Positions 36,967 to 45,306 of a DNA stretch of 64,000 nucleotides are shown piece by piece. Source of the stretch: Peteryoungia rhizophila (GTDB lineage Bacteria; Pseudomonadota; Alphaproteobacteria; Rhizobiales; Rhizobiaceae); NCBI RefSeq assembly GCF_004912145.1, contig NZ_STGT01000003.1:124001-188000 (forward strand), in the 5' to 3' direction. The notes under the pieces are model-generated. The model searched no databases and was not told the origin of the DNA. It was given only the letters and a program-made list of their open reading frames with translations. The translations under genes were made by a program, and so were the position numbers. Positions within the stretch are counted from its first letter, which is position 1, and the number at the start of each line of letters is the position of its first letter.

Positions 36967-38160
36967 ATGACAGATCACGCCACCAGTTTGCCTGCCGAAC
37001 GGCAGAGCCTTGGCTCCCTGATCTACGACCCGAAAGCAAGATCCATCTTCTTTCAGGTCGCTACGATCGCCATCATGACGTTTATCGTCTGGACCATAGC
37101 GAACAACACCATCGAAAACCTTGCTCGAAGCAACACCGCCTCGGGCTATGATTTCCTCAAGGGCCGCGCCGGCTTTGATATCGGGCAGAGCCTGATCGCC
37201 TACTCTTCGAATTCGACCTATGGTCGCGCGATCCTCGTCGGCCTCTTGAACACGCTGCTGATCGCGGCAACCGGTATAATCACGGCAACCGTCATCGGCT
37301 TCATCATCGGCGTCGGTCGCCTGTCGCGGAACTGGCTGATCGCCAAGCTCTGCACGGTCTATGTAGAAGCTTTCCGCAACCTGCCGCCGCTGCTCGTCAT
37401 CTTCTTTTGGTATTCAGGCGTCCTCGCGACACTGCCGCAGCCGCGGGACTCGCTCGAACTGCCGTTCTCGACCTTCCTCAACAATCGTGGCCTCGCTTTT
37501 CCGAAGCCGCTCTGGGGTGAAGGCTCGAGCGTCATTCCGATCGCTCTGCTGATAGGCATCGTCGCGGCGATCGTCGTTGCCCGCTGGGCCAAGGCACGCC
37601 AGATGAAGACCGGCCAGATCTTTCCGACCGGCCGTGTCGCTTTCGGCCTGATCCTCGGCCTGCCGATCGTCGCCTTTATCGCCGTCGGCGCACCGCTCAC
37701 CTTCGACTACCCCGTCGCCAGCCGCTTCAATATGTCGGGCGGCGCCGTCATCGCCCCCGAATTCGTCGCTCTCTATTTGGCGCTCTCCTTCTACACGGCC
37801 GCCTTCATCGCGGAAATCATCCGCGCCGGCATCAAGGGTGTGTCGAAGGGCCAGACCGAGGCCGCATCGGCACTTGGCATTCAGCCTTCCACAACGACAC
37901 GCCTCGTCGTCGTGCCGCAGGCCATGCGCATCATCATCCCACCACTCACCAGCCAGTATCTGAACCTGACCAAGAACTCCTCACTCGGGGTCGCCGTCGG
38001 CTTTCCGGAACTGGTGTCGACAGGTGGCACCACCATGAACCAGACAGGCCAAGCGATCGAAATCGTGTCGATCTGGCTGGTCGTCTATCTTTCCATCAGC
38101 ATCATAACCTCGCTCTTCATGAACTGGTTCAATGCCAAGATGGCACTGGTGGAGCGTTGA
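36967..38160 (+). CDS. aapQ: General L-amino acid ABC transporter permease AapQ
   Basis: A 397-residue inner-membrane permease. The binding-protein-dependent transport domain is split: an early part around residues 85-140 ([36 protein letters not shown]) and a late part with the EAA loop [29 protein letters not shown]. The long insertion between them is characteristic of AapQ/BztB. The stop overlaps nothing; aapM starts 3 bases on. Confidence 0.93.
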   Translation: MTDHATSLPAERQSLGSLIYDPKARSIFFQVATIAIMTFIVWTIANNTIENLARSNTASGYDFLKGRAGFDIGQSLIAYSSNSTYGRAILVGLLNTLLIAATGIITATVIGFIIGVGRLSRNWLIAKLCTVYVEAFRNLPPLLVIFFWYSGVLATLPQPRDSLELPFSTFLNNRGLAFPKPLWGEGSSVIPIALLIGIVAAIVVARWAKARQMKTGQIFPTGRVAFGLILGLPIVAFIAVGAPLTFDYPVASRFNMSGGAVIAPEFVALYLALSFYTAAFIAEIIRAGIKGVSKGQTEAASALGIQPSTTTRLVVVPQAMRIIIPPLTSQYLNLTKNSSLGVAVGFPELVSTGGTTMNQTGQAIEIVSIWLVVYLSISIITSLFMNWFNAKMALVER

Positions 38161-38162
38161 TC

Positions 38163-39314
38163 ATGGCACAAAACGTAACGTATGTTCGCCAGGAAATGCT
38201 GGCTCCCCTTCCCGCCCCCACTTCCGAAGGAAGCGTCGGCGGATGGATCAAGAAGAACCTGCTCGCGACACCCAAGGACATCATCCTGACCCTGATCGGT
38301 CTCGCTGTGCTCGTCCTCATCCTGCCGGGTTCGTTGAACTTCCTGTTCTTCGATGCCGCTTGGTTCGGTGCCGATCGCTCGGTCTGCGCCACCCTTGCAC
38401 AGGGCGGCATCCAGCCGGATGGCTGGAAGGGCGCCTGCTGGGCCTTCGTCGAGAGCCGCTTCTCGCAATTCATCTTCGGGCGCTATCCGCTCGAAGAACG
38501 CTGGCGCGTCATTCTCGTCGGGTTGATGTTCGTGGCGCTCCTGGTGCCGATGCTCATCCCGAAGGCACCCCGCAAGGGACTGAACGCGCTCCTGCTCTTC
38601 GTCATCTTCCCGGTCGTCGCCTTCTTCCTGCTGCATGGCGGGTTCGGCCTCTCGGAAGTGGAAACCCCGCTCTGGGGCGGCCTGATGGTGACGCTGATCC
38701 TGTCCTTTGTCGGTATCGCAGTCTCACTGCCGCTTGGCATCCTGCTGGCGCTCGGGCGCCGGTCGGACATGCCGGTCATCAAGATGATCTGCGTCGTCTT
38801 CATCGAAGTGGTGCGCGGCGTCCCGCTGATCACGGTGCTCTTCATGGCAAACGTGATGCTGCCGCTCTTCATGCCGACGGGCTGGACGATCGACAACTTC
38901 CTGCGTGCACTTGTCGGCGTGTCGCTCTTCGCCTCCGCCTATATGGCGGAAGTGGTGCGCGGCGGTCTGCAGGCAATCCCGAAGGGACAGTATGAGGGTG
39001 CGGATTCGCTCGGCCTCTCCTACTGGCAAAAGGTTCGCCTGATCATCCTGCCGCAGGCAATCAAGCTGGTCATTCCGGGCATCGTCAACACCTTCATCGG
39101 ACTGTTCAAGGATACCTCGCTCGTGTCGATCATCGGCATGTTCGATCTCCTCGGGATCGTCCGTCTCAACTTCACCGACGCCACCTGGGCCACGCCCGTG
39201 ACACCGCTCACGGGTCTGATCTTCGCCGGCTTCGTATTCTGGATCTTCTGCTTCGGCATGTCGCGCTACTCCGCCTTTATGGAGCGGCATCTCGACACCG
39301 GTCACAAGCACTGA
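38163..39314 (+). CDS. aapM: General L-amino acid ABC transporter permease AapM
   Basis: A 383-residue permease partner of AapQ. The EAA loop reads [21 protein letters not shown]; the [15 protein letters not shown] helix and [17 protein letters not shown] match the HisM/GltK family. Extra N-terminal helices (about 120 residues) distinguish AapM/BztC. ATG 38163 is 3 bases after the aapQ stop. Confidence 0.93.
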   Translation: MAQNVTYVRQEMLAPLPAPTSEGSVGGWIKKNLLATPKDIILTLIGLAVLVLILPGSLNFLFFDAAWFGADRSVCATLAQGGIQPDGWKGACWAFVESRFSQFIFGRYPLEERWRVILVGLMFVALLVPMLIPKAPRKGLNALLLFVIFPVVAFFLLHGGFGLSEVETPLWGGLMVTLILSFVGIAVSLPLGILLALGRRSDMPVIKMICVVFIEVVRGVPLITVLFMANVMLPLFMPTGWTIDNFLRALVGVSLFASAYMAEVVRGGLQAIPKGQYEGADSLGLSYWQKVRLIILPQAIKLVIPGIVNTFIGLFKDTSLVSIIGMFDLLGIVRLNFTDATWATPVTPLTGLIFAGFVFWIFCFGMSRYSAFMERHLDTGHKH

Positions 39315-39331
39315 GAACAAGGGGAACAACC

Positions 39332-40105
39332 ATGGCTGAAGCCAATTCCGCTAAGAAGACCGTGTCGGGCACCGACGTTGCGGTCGAACTGATCAACATG
39401 AACAAGTGGTACGGTGATTTCCACGTGCTGCGAGACATCAACCTCAAGGTGATGAAGGGCGAACGCATCGTTGTTGCCGGACCATCCGGATCCGGCAAAT
39501 CGACCATGATCCGCTGCATCAATCGCCTCGAGGAACACCAGACGGGCAACATCCTGGTGGACAACATCGAACTGACGAGCGACCTCAAGAAGATCGACGA
39601 AGTTCGGCGCGAAGTCGGCATGGTGTTCCAGCACTTCAACCTCTTCCCTCACCTCACCATCCTGGAGAACTGCACGCTAGCCCCGATCTGGGTGCGCAAG
39701 ATGCCGAAAAAGGATGCAGAGGAAGTGGCGATGCACTTCCTCAATCGCGTCAAGATCCCGGAGCAGGCCAACAAATATCCCGGCCAGCTCTCCGGCGGCC
39801 AGCAGCAGCGCGTGGCAATCGCCCGTGCGCTCTGCATGAAGCCGAAGATCATGCTGTTCGACGAGCCGACCTCGGCTCTCGACCCTGAGATGGTCAAGGA
39901 AGTGCTCGACACCATGGTGGGTCTGGCCGAAGAAGGCATGACCATGATCTGCGTCACGCATGAAATGGGCTTCGCCCGACAGGTTGCCGACCGCGTCATC
40001 TTCATGGACCAGGGGCAGATCGTCGAGCAGAACGCGCCGGCCGAGTTCTTTGACAATCCGCAGCACGAACGTACCAAGCTGTTCCTCAGCCAGATCCTGC
40101 ACTGA
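39332..40105 (+). CDS. aapP: General L-amino acid ABC transporter ATPase AapP
   Basis: A 257-residue ATPase. Walker [10 protein letters not shown], signature [15 protein letters not shown], Walker [15 protein letters not shown], switch CVTHEMGFA. It energises AapQM uptake of amino acids; in rhizobia the same transporter also allows efflux and is needed for amino-acid exchange in nodules. Strong terminator downstream. Confidence 0.95.
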   Translation: MAEANSAKKTVSGTDVAVELINMNKWYGDFHVLRDINLKVMKGERIVVAGPSGSGKSTMIRCINRLEEHQTGNILVDNIELTSDLKKIDEVRREVGMVFQHFNLFPHLTILENCTLAPIWVRKMPKKDAEEVAMHFLNRVKIPEQANKYPGQLSGGQQQRVAIARALCMKPKIMLFDEPTSALDPEMVKEVLDTMVGLAEEGMTMICVTHEMGFARQVADRVIFMDQGQIVEQNAPAEFFDNPQHERTKLFLSQILH

Positions 40106-40125
40106 GGTTCACTGTCCGTCTAAAA

Positions 40126-40160
40126 GAAAAAGCCCGCTGCGATCCTCGCGGCGGGCTCTT
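40126..40160 (+). terminator. Rho-independent terminator after aapP (possibly bidirectional)
   Basis: AGCCCGCTGCG and CGCGGCGGGCT arms (one wobble pair) with a 4-base loop, followed by CTTTCTTT; an A-rich stretch on the other side could serve the convergent gene at 40188. Confidence 0.85.
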
Positions 40161-40187
40161 TCTTTATCAGACTGTCGATGCCGGGAT

Positions 40188-40919
40188 TTACGGGCACCAG
40201 CCCTGCTGGCGCGCCATACGGGGCTTGGCGAGGCCCTCGGATACTAGGATCGAGCCCAGCGAGCGACCGTTGCGAGTCGCGACGCGCAGCACACCCGGCG
40301 CGGCGCCCGGACCGGCCGTCTTCAAGGTCTCCAGATCGAAGCGGCCGGAGCTCAACAGATCCTTCAGCCGAACCTTGGCGGCAAAACCACGATCGCGCTC
40401 CTGCTGGCAGGCCGCGCCATCCGTCCGTGGCGCCGCGATATCAGCCAGCACGACCTTGGTCTTCTTGTACCAGAAGGTGTCGCCGGTCATGACGCAGTTG
40501 TCGAGGCCGGACGTGCCGCAGAAATAGAACTTGGCGGCGAAATTTTCTCCCATCAGTGGCCCGTCGGTGCCGGCTGCGACGGCTGGTCTCGATACCGGGA
40601 CGACAGCTTTGGTCACGCCGACCGCTGCGGGTGGCACGGGCGCGGATTTCGCATTTGAAGCGGTGCGCGCAGCAGGAGCCTTATCGCGCTCACGACGGGG
40701 CTCCGCCTTGGCTTCAGAGCGAGAAGCCGCAGGCTTGTCACGCGACAGGAACGGGGTCACTTCCTTCAGCACGCTCGCCCTGTTGTCATAGAGCGCGATG
40801 CCGCCGGCGACGAGACCGAGCATAACCAGCCAGGTGGTCATGCCCTGGCCGCCGGATGAACGGCTCGACTTACGGCGTTTTGCGGGCGCGCGGCGGGAAC
40901 TGGCGGTGCGACTGGACAT
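40188..40919 (-). CDS. Membrane-anchored thermonuclease (SNase)-fold protein
   Basis: A 243-residue protein: basic N-terminus, one membrane helix (about residues 27-44, MTTWLVMLGLVAGGIALY), a long Lys/Arg/Ala/Pro linker, and a C-terminal nuclease-like domain (TFWYKKTKVVLADIAAPRTDG, then ACQQERDRGFAAKVRLKDLL). The staphylococcal-nuclease core is recognisable but the catalytic Arg-Glu-Arg set is not all visible, so activity is uncertain. Several Cys (FYFCGTSGLDNCV) suggest an oxidising location. Convergent with aapP. Confidence 0.75.
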   Translation of the reverse strand: MSSRTASSRRAPAKRRKSSRSSGGQGMTTWLVMLGLVAGGIALYDNRASVLKEVTPFLSRDKPAASRSEAKAEPRRERDKAPAARTASNAKSAPVPPAAVGVTKAVVPVSRPAVAAGTDGPLMGENFAAKFYFCGTSGLDNCVMTGDTFWYKKTKVVLADIAAPRTDGAACQQERDRGFAAKVRLKDLLSSGRFDLETLKTAGPGAAPGVLRVATRNGRSLGSILVSEGLAKPRMARQQGWCP

Positions 40920-41121
40920 GGTTAACCTCTCGTGAGCACCATCATGACGACCAAGAGTTTCCGAAAGGTTGGCGGCGGGGAAAAATTGGCAGGAGCGTTC
41001 CGTTTCTGCACACAGCAGTGGAATGGGAGTGTGCAGGGACGACTCTGGCCAATCCGAAGTACAGGAGAGCTGTTCGGTAGCGCGAAAGATCTTGATTATC
41101 AGCAACATCACAGAGGAATGG

Positions 41122-41195
41122 CGATCCCTGTAGGGCTCGAACCTACGACCTAGTGCTTAGAAGGCACTTGCTCTATCCAGCTGAGCTAAGGGACC
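41122..41195 (-). tRNA. tRNA-Arg (anticodon TCT)
   Basis: Minus strand, 74 bases without an encoded CCA. Acceptor arms GGTCCCT/AGGGATC (one G-T pair), D arm AGCTCAGCTGGATAGAGC, anticodon loop CTTCTAA giving TCT, T arm GTAGGTTCGAGCCCTAC. Confidence 0.93.
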
Positions 41196-41228
41196 GTCTC
41201 TGGGCCGGAAAGTACTGCCGAGATCGGA

Positions 41229-41534
41229 TCAGTGCGTCCAGGGCTGCAGGCGATTATAGCGGAAATTGTCGGTATAGGAGACGACCTGGCGCTTGGCTTC
41301 CTTGGGCAGGATCACGCGGTATTCGATGCCTTCACGCTGTGCATAGGCTTCGGCCTGTTCAAGGCTCTCGAAGGTCAGCTTCACCTGCTGGCGTGTATCT
41401 CCGGAGGTGGTGTAGCCCATCATCGGGTCGATCTTGCGCGGCGCCGACTGGTCGAATTCCAGAACCCAGAGATGGGTCTTGGCCTTACCGGACTGCATGG
41501 CGGTTTTCGCGGGGCGGTAGATCTTCGCAGACAT
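41229..41534 (-). CDS. ETC complex I subunit (NDUFS4-like)
   Basis: A 101-residue protein of the NDUFS4 (ETC_C1) family, an accessory subunit of NADH:ubiquinone oxidoreductase in mitochondria and alphaproteobacteria. Landmarks: AKIYRPAKTAMQSG, WVLEFD and PMMGYTTSGDTRQQVKLTFESLEQAEAYA, then SYTDNFRYNRLQPWTH. It sits between two tRNA genes, on the same strand. ATG 41534 is used; another at 41546 is possible. Confidence 0.9.
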   Translation of the reverse strand: MSAKIYRPAKTAMQSGKAKTHLWVLEFDQSAPRKIDPMMGYTTSGDTRQQVKLTFESLEQAEAYAQREGIEYRVILPKEAKRQVVSYTDNFRYNRLQPWTH

Positions 41535-41616
41535 GGTCTCATCCATCTCCAAGACTTCGCGGCATCGCAGCCTGCCGCATACTTCCCGGTCGCCGTTGCC
41601 GGCGACTTTTGATTGC

Positions 41617-41693
<77 letters not shown>

Positions 41694-41793
41694 TTCCAGC
41701 AATGAAGCCGGAATACACGGTTCCCCCTGCAGCCGCAACAGTAAAAAAGCGGTTTTACAGGCGCTGATTTTTCTACCGAAACCGTCGCCGCGA

Positions 41794-42270
41794 TCATTTC
41801 GGCAGGTCGAGCGGCAATACGAGGTGTGCGGTGGTGTCGAGGCCCAGTTCCTTGGCGTGGCCACCTCGAATCTCCAACGCGTAACGGATGGGTTCGCCCG
41901 ACGAGACAATCGATTCGGAGAGCGGCGTCGTGCGTTCGGCGATTCTGACGATTCTCCCGGCTTCTGTGATGAAGATCATGTCGAGGGACGCAGGCGTGTT
42001 GGCCATCCACATCGTGACCATGCGGGTTTCGCCAAAATCGAAGAGCATGCCCGTTCGATCTGCAAGGGCGGGCCGCTCCATGAGCCCCCTCGCCCGCTGC
42101 TCGGTGGTGAGCGCCCATTCCACGTCGATCGTGATTCTCTCCCCGGCCGTGGTTTCGAAGGCGAGCTGACCGCGCTCGAAGAGAACGTCGCTCATCGCGA
42201 CGTCGGCCATATAGAAAAACGCAAGAAGCGCCACGAAGGCGCTTCTCAATATGGTCACAAAGGGGGTCAT
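41794..42270 (-). CDS. DUF192 family protein
   Basis: A 158-residue exported protein: signal-type hydrophobic segment (residues 5-27) and the DUF192 domain with TTEQRARGLMERPAL, GMLFDFGE and VTMWMANTPASLDMIFI. Function unknown; family members are small beta-barrels, in some proteobacteria linked to outer-membrane or efflux systems. It follows the double cold-shock gene by 4 bases, a pairing typical of rhizobia. Confidence 0.88.
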   Translation of the reverse strand: MTPFVTILRSAFVALLAFFYMADVAMSDVLFERGQLAFETTAGERITIDVEWALTTEQRARGLMERPALADRTGMLFDFGETRMVTMWMANTPASLDMIFITEAGRIVRIAERTTPLSESIVSSGEPIRYALEIRGGHAKELGLDTTAHLVLPLDLPK

Positions 42271-42274
42271 CGGC

Positions 42275-42853
42275 TCAGTGCGCACGTGCGGCCGGGCCCG
42301 GATTGTCCGGATGGATCTCTGCGGCCATCAGACCCTTGTCACCCGGTCCGAAGCGGACCAGGACCGTCTGGCCTGGCCGAAGTTCTGTCAGGCCAAAGCG
42401 GCGGAGCGTTTCCATGTGGACGAAGATATCTTCCGTACCCTCGCCGCGCGTCAGGAACCCGAAGCCTTTGGTGCGGTTGAACCACTTGACGAGCGCGCGT
42501 TCCAGACCGCTGGTCGGCGTCACTTGCACATGCGTGCGAACCGGCGGCATCTGCGAAGGATGTACGGCGGTCGACTGGTCCATGGAGAGAATGCGGAAGG
42601 CTTGGTAACCCCGGTCACGCTTCTGGATCAAGGCGACGATGCGGGTGCCTTCGAGAATGGTCTGGTAGCCGTCGCGGCGAAGGCATGTGACATGAAGCAG
42701 AACATCCTGCATGCCGTTGTCCGGGACGATGAAGCCGAACCCCTTGGCGACATCGAACCACTTCACGACGCCGGTGATCTCAATGAGATCGACGGCTTCG
42801 CCGGACAGTTCCTCGAACTCGCCGAGTCCTTTCGATGCCATCCTGTCCGCCAT
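42275..42853 (-). CDS. Double cold-shock-domain protein
   Basis: A 192-residue protein with two cold-shock domains: the first at about 25-90 (GVVKWFDVAKGFGFIV, DVLLHVTCL) and the second at about 120-183 (ALVKWFNRTKGFGFLT, DIFVHMETL). Single CspA proteins have about 70 residues; the duplicated form is common in rhizobia and binds single-stranded RNA or DNA. It is divergent from gloA and upstream of the DUF192 gene. Confidence 0.92.
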   Translation of the reverse strand: MADRMASKGLGEFEELSGEAVDLIEITGVVKWFDVAKGFGFIVPDNGMQDVLLHVTCLRRDGYQTILEGTRIVALIQKRDRGYQAFRILSMDQSTAVHPSQMPPVRTHVQVTPTSGLERALVKWFNRTKGFGFLTRGEGTEDIFVHMETLRRFGLTELRPGQTVLVRFGPGDKGLMAAEIHPDNPGPAARAH

Positions 42854-43036
42854 TTCCCCAAGCCCCTCGAAAACGCGTCACATTGCTCAGTTAACTGATT
42901 CTTGAGATTCAGATTAACATTTGGTCAACGGATCTGCGCAAGCCCTAGTTTTACATTTCACCAATTGCTTTTGCAGCCGAAGCCTTGCTCGAAGCTGGCG
43001 ACTGTTCCATATCGTCAAGGTCAAAGGAGAATATCC

Positions 43037-43477
43037 ATGCGCTATCTACACACCATGGTCCGCGTGAAGGACCTCGAAGCCTCGCTGCACTTCTACTGCA
43101 ACCTGTTCGGCCTGAAGGAGATTCGCCGGTATGAGAACGAGAAGGGCCGTTTCACGCTGGTCTTCCTGACTGCCGACAAGGATCTCGACCGTGCGAAGGC
43201 CGAGATGGCCCCCTGCCTGGAACTCACCTACAACTGGGACACAGAAGACTATGCGGGCGGCCGCAATTTCGGCCATCTCGCCTACGAGGTCGACGATATC
43301 TATGCGATCTGCCAGACGCTGATGGACAACGGCGTTACCATCAACCGCCCGCCGCGCGACGGCCACATGGCCTTTGTCCGTTCCCCGGACGGAATCTCGA
43401 TCGAGATCCTGCAGAAGGGCGAGAACCTGGCGCCCGCAGAGCCATGGGCTTCGATGGCCAATACCGGCGCCTGGTAA
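43037..43477 (+). CDS. gloA: Lactoylglutathione lyase (glyoxalase I)
   Basis: A 146-residue glyoxalase I, which turns the methylglyoxal-glutathione hemithioacetal into S-lactoylglutathione. YLHTMVRVKDLEASLHFYCN carries the first metal His; ELTYNWDTEDYAGGRNFGHLAYEVDDIY the Glu and second His; ISIEILQKG the last Glu. ATG 43037 has AAAGGAGAATATCC upstream. Confidence 0.95.
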   Translation: MRYLHTMVRVKDLEASLHFYCNLFGLKEIRRYENEKGRFTLVFLTADKDLDRAKAEMAPCLELTYNWDTEDYAGGRNFGHLAYEVDDIYAICQTLMDNGVTINRPPRDGHMAFVRSPDGISIEILQKGENLAPAEPWASMANTGAW

Positions 43478-43582
43478 AAGACCACCGCCTCGCGCAAGAT
43501 TGCGCGCCTAGTCTCCGCATCAGACGAGGGTCGCCCCGGCGACCCTTTTCCTTGCCCGGAAGGTGACCGACGGAGACGCCAG

Positions 43583-44551
43583 ATGACCCGCAATTCCGAT
43601 CCTCGCAGGCCGACTCTCGGCCTTTTGGCCGTTCTGAGTGGTGTGCTTCTCGCCTCCTGTCAGACCAGCGCCGATGACGTGCTGTCCCTCGGTGACGCGG
43701 CGGCTTCGGAAGAGGCTTCGGCTACATCCTCGGGCAGAAAAACATTTCGCGATCCGTATGTCGTCGCCATTTCGGGACAGGCCGCTGAGGCGCCGGTTGC
43801 TCAAGCGTCCCAAAACGAGACGGATCAGGCGCGTCTCAAGCGCAAGCCGGTGCCACTCGCAGCCGCATTTACCGACATTGCCGAACCGCCACCAGAAGTG
43901 CTGGCCCTCCAGCAACAGGCGACCGAGGGACAAGCGCAGCCGACAGGTCAGGCTTCACCTCCTGCCAATCTCGGCGAGCTCACTATGCAGCCGACGACCG
44001 TTGCTCCCGGAAGCAACAGCCTGTTTTCCGCCGGCCAGAGAAACCAGGCGGGCACAGCCGCCGACCCGGCAGCACCGCCGATGGCCGTCGCGGAAGCAGC
44101 GCCGAGTGGCAGCCTCGTGCCCGGCGAGATGCCGACGCTTGGCGTCAATGCAGTCCGCAAGAGCCTGTTCAGCCCGTCTGCCGAACAACAGATGCTGATG
44201 CAGCAACAGGCGCTTCAAGAGCAAGCTCCGGCCTCAGCCGGGTCGCTTCCATTGACAGACCAAACCTCCACTGAAGAACCCATATTGAAAAAGCTCTCCG
44301 ACCCCAGGCCGAAGCGAAAAATGCTAGCCCTCCGGGAATCGGAGACGAGCGTGCCCGAGCAGGTCCAGCTCACGCCGGATCAGTTGCAGGCGATGGGTGC
44401 CGTGGAAGAGGCCGATCCGGCCGAACCCTTGCCGGCCGAAGAACTCGTGGCGAATGCCGAGCCGTCGAAGAAAAAGAAGGCCTGGCTGCCCTCACTCAAA
44501 GACATGCTCAAAGGCGGCAAGAAGACCGAACAGGACGTCGCCGCGCCTTGA
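43583..44551 (+). CDS. Predicted lipoprotein of unknown function, low-complexity Gln/Pro/Ala-rich
   Basis: A 322-residue protein. An N-terminal signal (LGLLAVLSGVLLASC) ends at a lipobox with Cys26, so it is probably lipid-anchored. The body is low in complexity, rich in Ala, Pro, Gln, Ser and Glu, with an LSLGDAAASEE segment, two LFS-type motifs (NSLFSAGQ, KSLFSPSAEQ) and a basic C-terminus (KKKKAWLPSLKDMLKGGKK). That tail is unusual for a lipoprotein and could bind a charged envelope partner. I do not recognise the family. Confidence 0.7.
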   Translation: MTRNSDPRRPTLGLLAVLSGVLLASCQTSADDVLSLGDAAASEEASATSSGRKTFRDPYVVAISGQAAEAPVAQASQNETDQARLKRKPVPLAAAFTDIAEPPPEVLALQQQATEGQAQPTGQASPPANLGELTMQPTTVAPGSNSLFSAGQRNQAGTAADPAAPPMAVAEAAPSGSLVPGEMPTLGVNAVRKSLFSPSAEQQMLMQQQALQEQAPASAGSLPLTDQTSTEEPILKKLSDPRPKRKMLALRESETSVPEQVQLTPDQLQAMGAVEEADPAEPLPAEELVANAEPSKKKKAWLPSLKDMLKGGKKTEQDVAAP

Positions 44552-44660
44552 AGTGGCGGCAATTTCCCGGGACAAGTCGTTCCAATCACTGACATTCTTG
44601 CTGCTTGGGTGAGCCTTCTCCGCTCCTGTCACATTTTTTGCAAGAAACGCCAAAATGCCG

Positions 44661-44689
44661 CTTGCGGTCCGGGAACAGCCTGACTATAA
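44661..44689 (+). promoter_or_regulatory. Promoter of tRNA-Glu copy 1
   Basis: CTTGCG - 17 bases - CTATAA, a strong rhizobial sigma-70 match, ending 19 bases before the tRNA. The same arrangement precedes the other two copies. Confidence 0.75.
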
Positions 44690-44707
44690 GGGCGCCACGA
44701 AGCAGAC

Positions 44708-44782
44708 GCGCCCTTCGTCTATCGGTTAGGACACCAGATTTTCATTCTGGGAAGAGGGGTTCGACTCCCCTAGGGCGTGCCA
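44708..44782 (+). tRNA. tRNA-Glu (anticodon TTC), copy 1
   Basis: 75 bases with encoded CCA. Acceptor arms GCGCCCT/AGGGCGT (one G-T pair), anticodon loop TTTTCAT, T arm AGGGGTTCGACTCCCCT. Identical to copies 2 and 3. Confidence 0.95.
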
Positions 44783-44857
44783 CTTCGTTTCCCTTCCCTT
44801 GCAGATTAAACCGTCCCTGAACGCTGCATTTTCGCAGCTGTCTGTCATGGTTTTAAT

Positions 44858-44880
44858 CCGTCCTGCGAGACGGTTTTTTT
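44858..44880 (+). terminator. Rho-independent terminator after tRNA-Glu copy 1
   Basis: CCGTC/GACGG stem with a 6-base loop and seven T. No equally clear terminator follows copies 2 and 3. Confidence 0.8.
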
Positions 44881-44904
44881 CTCTTGAGGATCGGCAAGTT
44901 TCCG

Positions 44905-44933
44905 CTTGCGGTCATTCCGGTGCCTGACTATAA
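44905..44933 (+). promoter_or_regulatory. Promoter of tRNA-Glu copy 2
   Basis: CTTGCG - 17 bases - CTATAA, the same boxes and spacing as copy 1. Confidence 0.75.
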
Positions 44934-44952
44934 GGGCGCCACCGAAGCGCAC

Positions 44953-45027
44953 GCGCCCTTCGTCTATCGGTTAGGACACCAGATTTTCATTCTGGGAAGA
45001 GGGGTTCGACTCCCCTAGGGCGTGCCA
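44953..45027 (+). tRNA. tRNA-Glu (anticodon TTC), copy 2
   Basis: Same 75-base sequence as copy 1, 245 bases downstream of it (start to start). Confidence 0.95.
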
Positions 45028-45148
45028 CTTCGATCCTCTCAGACATCGCGGAACCTGTGGATGACGGCAAGCCAAGTGCTTGTTTGTATTTGCGATGATG
45101 CGTGTCGGAATGCTTGTGGAAAAAACCGGCGGAACGGTCGCGAGACCA

Positions 45149-45177
45149 CTTGCGCTAGCATCAAGTTCCAGCCATAA
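45149..45177 (+). promoter_or_regulatory. Promoter of tRNA-Glu copy 3
   Basis: CTTGCG - 17 bases - CCATAA; one change in the -10 box compared with copies 1 and 2. Confidence 0.65.
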
Positions 45178-45196
45178 GGGCGCCACCGAAGCGCAC

Positions 45197-45271
45197 GCGC
45201 CCTTCGTCTATCGGTTAGGACACCAGATTTTCATTCTGGGAAGAGGGGTTCGACTCCCCTAGGGCGTGCCA
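45197..45271 (+). tRNA. tRNA-Glu (anticodon TTC), copy 3
   Basis: Same 75-base sequence, 244 bases after copy 2. The repeat continues a few bases past the CCA end (CTTCGATC) and about 35 bases before the tRNA. Confidence 0.95.
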
Positions 45272-45306
45272 CTTCGATCTTCTGGAAAGCTTGAACACAC
45301 TGCAGC

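Larger units (their letters stand above)
44661..45278 (+). repeat. Tandem triplication carrying promoter plus tRNA-Glu
   Basis: Three units of about 245 bases. Promoter boxes, the leader ATAAGGGCGCCAC and the tRNA are conserved; the spacer between the end of one tRNA and the next -35 is not. The leader GGGCGC can pair with GCGCCC at the tRNA 5' end. Confidence 0.8.

Noticed and set aside
42890..42935. CtrA-like sites (TTAA-N7-TTAA) between the cold-shock and glyoxalase genes
   Set aside because: Only an imperfect match (TTAA-N7-TCAA); too weak to claim in an AT-richer gap.
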